A stretch of DNA of 36,876 nucleotides, from the NCBI GenBank assembly GCA_001460835.1, contig CYKH01001274.1, forward strand, positions 43,984-80,859, in the 5' to 3' direction. The notes under the pieces are model-generated. The model was given only the letters and a program-made list of their open reading frames with translations, searched no databases and was not told the DNA's origin. The stretch's first letter is position 1. Every line of letters starts with the position of its first letter. Shown piece by piece: positions 34,600 through 36,876 of this stretch. The translations under genes were made by a program, and so were the position numbers. This DNA is from Bodo saltans (Eukaryota; Euglenozoa; Kinetoplastea; Eubodonida; Bodonidae).

Positions 34600-35634
34600 A
34601 TGTCCACCCCGCCTCCTTTGACGACGGGACCTGGCACGAACCTGCCGTCCCTCTCAAAGTCCCCGATGATCCGAGACGTGTGGGCCGACAACTTAGACAC
34701 TGAATTTGCCCTTATCCGGGAGCTCATGCACGACTACCCTTTTGTCGCCATGGACACTGAGTTCCCCGGTGTCGTGGCAAAGCCGGTAGGCACCTTCCGA
34801 ACGACGCACGAATTCTATTACCAAACGCTCCGCTGCAACGTAAATCTTCTGAAGCTCATTCAGCTTGGCGTGACGCTGCTCAACGAAAAAGGCGAGGTTC
34901 CGCCGTACTGCTGTACGTGGCAATTTAACTTCCGCTTTAGCCTCACCGAAGATATCTACGCCCAGGACTCTATCGAACTGCTCAAGAACGGAGGTATTCA
35001 CTTCGACTACTTCGCAAAGCATGGAATCGAAGTCGCCCGGTTTGCGGAGCTGTTTATCTCAAGCGGTTTAGTGCTGAACGACGAGGTCCGGTGGTTAGCG
35101 TTTCATGCAGGGTACGACTTTGGGTACCTCATGAAGGCGCTCTGCGGCCGCGACTTGCCAGAAAAGGAAGAAGAATTTTCCCATATCTTTCACTTGCTGT
35201 TCCCCTCAGTGTTCGATATCAAATACCTGTTGCGCTCCACCGACATCTCACATTCCTGCGGTCTTGATGTGCTCGCAGAAACATTCCGAGTTCGACGTTT
35301 CGGTACTGCCCATCAAGCAGGCTCTGATTCTCTTCTGACCGGACACAGCTTCTTTAGGCTCGTACGAGAGCGTTTCGCAGGAAAATTACCGCTGACAGCA
35401 AATGGTGTTCTGTATGGCCTTAGCGAAGATGCCGCGAGCAATGCAACGCCCAATTTCGTCCCGGGTGGCGGTGGTGGTGGCGATCGTGGAGGTGCGGATC
35501 GCGGTGTCCAGAGAGAGCACACTCCGTCGCAGGTGTACACGCCAACGAGCGGATTCCCATCCACGCCCCTTAGCAATTTAGTGATGCACGGAGGATCTTC
35601 AAGCTCCAAGGTACATCACTCTGCCAAGGCGTAG
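34600..35634 (+). CDS. CAF1: CAF1/POP2 poly(A) 3'-exonuclease of the NOT complex
   Basis: CAF1 shortens mRNA poly(A) tails in the cytoplasm as the catalytic subunit of the (CCR4-)NOT complex. The 344-residue protein shows the full DEDDh nuclease set: Asp52 and Glu54 in MDTEFPG, Asp173 in FHAGYDFGYLMK, and His238 and Asp243 in HQAGSDSLLT. The family's IRDVWADNLDTEF start and the FDIKYL motif (Asp206) are also present. Length and order match CAF1 from yeast and animals. The last 50 residues are a Gly-rich and Ser-rich tail with no known domain. All catalytic residues are present, so it should be active. Established knowledge: kinetoplastids lack a typical CCR4 in this complex, and CAF1 is the main deadenylase in trypanosomes. 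Confidence 0.97.
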   Translation: MSTPPPLTTGPGTNLPSLSKSPMIRDVWADNLDTEFALIRELMHDYPFVAMDTEFPGVVAKPVGTFRTTHEFYYQTLRCNVNLLKLIQLGVTLLNEKGEVPPYCCTWQFNFRFSLTEDIYAQDSIELLKNGGIHFDYFAKHGIEVARFAELFISSGLVLNDEVRWLAFHAGYDFGYLMKALCGRDLPEKEEEFSHIFHLLFPSVFDIKYLLRSTDISHSCGLDVLAETFRVRRFGTAHQAGSDSLLTGHSFFRLVRERFAGKLPLTANGVLYGLSEDAASNATPNFVPGGGGGGDRGGADRGVQREHTPSQVYTPTSGFPSTPLSNLVMHGGSSSSKVHHSAKA

Positions 35635-35740
35635 CGAGATGCGTGGTGGTGTCCCTGTGCGTTTTTTTTGCTTGTTTTTGTTGTCGTGCTGCTGTGCGAG
35701 TCAGCGACACCAAAAACAAAACGAAATCGCATCGTTGCGC

Positions 35741-35807
35741 TCTTTATCTTTCCCTCACTCACCTCCCTACTTTGTTGTTTTCCCGTGCTCCCCCTTCCCC
35801 TTTCTAG
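35741..35807 (+). promoter_or_regulatory. Exceptionally long polypyrimidine tract and AG acceptor
   Basis: About 67 nt are almost entirely C and T and end in CTAG at 35804-35807. It is the strongest splice-acceptor-like signal in the window. It should direct trans-splicing of the next transcript and polyadenylation of CAF1 upstream. The first ATG after it opens the small frame at 35853. The tryptophan-rich gene has its own closer acceptor. Confidence 0.6.
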
Positions 35808-35852
35808 GACTCCGCAAATTACAAAATAACACACAAAAAAAAACTACAATCG

Positions 35853-35969
35853 ATGGACGACGGAGTAACGACTACAACAACAACTATCAAGAAAAACACA
35901 AAACCCTCAAAAACAAACAAAAACAAGAAATATTGCAAGGCATCCAAGAACAAACAAAACTCTTTTTAA
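35853..35969 (+). CDS. Possible 38-residue basic small protein or upstream ORF
   Basis: This frame starts with the first ATG after the 35741-35807 acceptor, 45 nt downstream of it, and runs 39 codons including the stop. The predicted peptide starts MDDGVTTTTTT and is otherwise rich in Lys, Asn and Thr. The A-rich composition could equally be untranslated leader, and no domain is visible. It could be a real small gene, an upstream ORF of the next gene, or chance. I hold it at low confidence because composition alone could produce it. Confidence 0.2.
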   Translation: MDDGVTTTTTTIKKNTKPSKTNKNKKYCKASKNKQNSF

Positions 35970-36070
35970 CTCGCAGATTTGACCCCCTGTGAAACATGAA
36001 ATTCAAACTTCCAATGTTCACTAAATTTGCCTCTGCTAAAAACGATGCACGTTGCCCTTGAACTGCATAC

Positions 36071-36109
36071 TCTCTCGCTTCGCTTTTCGTATCAAACGTG
36101 AACAAAAAG
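36071..36109 (+). promoter_or_regulatory. Likely spliced-leader acceptor that sets the start of the Trp-rich gene
   Basis: A T/C-rich tract (36071-36090) is followed by the first AG at 36108-36109. The ATG at 36119 follows after nine bases. The in-frame GTG at 36098 lies before the AG and is therefore not a start. Confidence 0.55.
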
Positions 36110-36118
36110 TGTGACGTA

Positions 36119-36418
36119 ATGTCCAACGATTCTCAAATCGCCCATGCCGAGGAGGCCACCATGTGGTCCAACCCCGCGGACCACTTCCGTCCCAACATGA
36201 AGGTCGTGACGATGTACAGCGACCGCAATTGGAACGTGCAGACCTGGATGGACCTGAAGGCCAAGTGGCTCGACGCATGGTACCTCCCCTGGTGGTCCCC
36301 GTTGTACCAGGCCGGTCTCTGGTTCTCCCAGCGTAACCGTAACCTGTGGCTGGTCGAGAACCACCTGAATTACCGCCCCTACAAGTGGCGTCGCAACACC
36401 GAGGACAGCAAGTACTAA
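36119..36418 (+). CDS. Tryptophan-rich small protein, 99 residues
   Basis: The family is not recognised. The protein has 10 tryptophans in 99 residues, including a WW pair (residues 58-59 in AWYLPWWSPLY), with many Tyr, Asn and Arg and no clear signal peptide. Residues 50-72 are the most hydrophobic part, and the C-terminus is basic (KWRRN). Codons are strongly biased to C endings, more than in the flanking genes, which in kinetoplastids usually marks high expression. Composition and size fit a small subunit of a mitochondrial respiratory complex or ATP synthase, many of which are euglenozoan-specific, but this is only a suggestion. The start follows a pyrimidine-AG acceptor by nine bases. 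Coding status is well supported; function is open. Confidence 0.85.
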   Translation: MSNDSQIAHAEEATMWSNPADHFRPNMKVVTMYSDRNWNVQTWMDLKAKWLDAWYLPWWSPLYQAGLWFSQRNRNLWLVENHLNYRPYKWRRNTEDSKY

Positions 36419-36594
36419 GACAGGTCGTCTGTTTGTACTTTTCTGTTGGCGGAGAAAACGTGTGTTAGTAGCAAGACAAAGCCTCCCTTCTTTAGTTTTC
36501 CTGTTTAATTTTTACGCTTCACACAATTTTGTCCTCTCGGACTTTTTGTTCTTTCGGATTTGGGAAACTAGCAAGCGAGACCTATGTCATACGG

Positions 36595-36616
36595 ACTTTT
36601 GTCATTTGTTTCTCAG
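36595..36616 (+). promoter_or_regulatory. Candidate spliced-leader acceptor for the FG-repeat gene
   Basis: A T-rich tract ends in TCTCAG (AG at 36615-36616), 70 nt before the ATG at 36687. An ATG pair near 36635-36640 lies between, so a later AG near 36655 could be the one used. Confidence 0.4.
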
Positions 36617-36686
36617 AACCGAGTTTCTTGTTCTATGTATGTTGCCCATAAAAAAGCTTTCAAAACAAATAAAAAAGCACGGAAAA

Positions 36687-36876
36687 ATGTCGGCGTTTGG
36701 TTTTCCTAGCTCGCAACCAACAGGAGCGACGACTTCGTCAAGTTCAGCATTTGCGTTTGGCAGTGGTGGCGGCAGTGTCGCGGGCTCTGCTTTTGCGCCA
36801 AGTTCGAACGTATCCACATTTGGCTCAGTTGCCACCGGATCGACAGCAGCCTCGCCACTTTCGGCATTTCCAGCAG
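36687..36876 (+). CDS. FG-repeat nucleoporin-like protein, N-terminus only
   Basis: The frame is open from the ATG at 36687 to the window end (63 codons seen). The visible part is low-complexity, rich in Ser, Ala, Gly and Thr, and has three FG dipeptides in SAFGF, FAFGS and STFGS contexts. This is the composition of the FG domains that line the nuclear pore channel and bind transport receptors. The rest of the gene is missing, so the identity within the FG-Nup group is open, and some RNA-export factors also carry short FG stretches. Being at the window edge, its length cannot be judged. Confidence 0.7.
   Translation, partial: MSAFGFPSSQPTGATTSSSSAFAFGSGGGSVAGSAFAPSSNVSTFGSVATGSTAASPLSAFPA

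Overview
The window looks like nuclear DNA of a kinetoplastid flagellate, most likely a free-living bodonid of the Bodo saltans type. All genes lie on the + strand in one directional array. None needs an intron. Most gene starts sit just downstream of a pyrimidine tract followed by AG, which is the layout expected for spliced-leader trans-splicing of a polycistronic transcript. The species name is an inference. A full-length fibrocystin-like gene argues against a trypanosomatid parasite.

Layout, left to right: (1) the 3' end of a SAM-domain gene (to 621); (2) CDC45, the replicative-helicase factor (794-3142); (3) a long coiled-coil protein (about 3366-5995); (4) a 114-residue coiled-coil protein (6162-6506); (5) a protein of about 1,100 residues with a CCCH zinc finger, WWE-like segments and a C-terminus resembling a degenerate PARP domain (6861-10184); (6) a second coiled-coil protein (10371 to about 12796, broken near its 3' end); (7) a giant surface receptor of the fibrocystin/PKHD1 family (13560-30343, about 5,400 residues once two tandem duplications are discounted); (8) a coiled-coil protein with a C-terminal GAR/GAS2-like module (31358-33937); (9) the CAF1/POP2 deadenylase (34600-35634); (10) a 99-residue tryptophan-rich protein (36119-36418); (11) the N-terminus of an FG-repeat nucleoporin-like protein (36687 to the window end).

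The genes do not form one pathway, as expected for kinetoplastid arrays. They cover DNA replication, mRNA decay, possible ADP-ribose or RNA biology, cytoskeleton (three large coiled-coil proteins) and the cell surface. The giant receptor and the small tryptophan-rich gene use many C-ending codons compared with their neighbours, which suggests strong expression.

The most unusual features are the fibrocystin-like receptor, the zinc-finger/WWE/PARP-like protein, and a set of tandem duplications and frame breaks. The 487-bp duplication in the giant gene differs between copies at four sites, all synonymous. It and an adjacent 49-bp duplication together explain the only break in the frame. This points to two alleles joined end to end in the assembly rather than to a dead gene.
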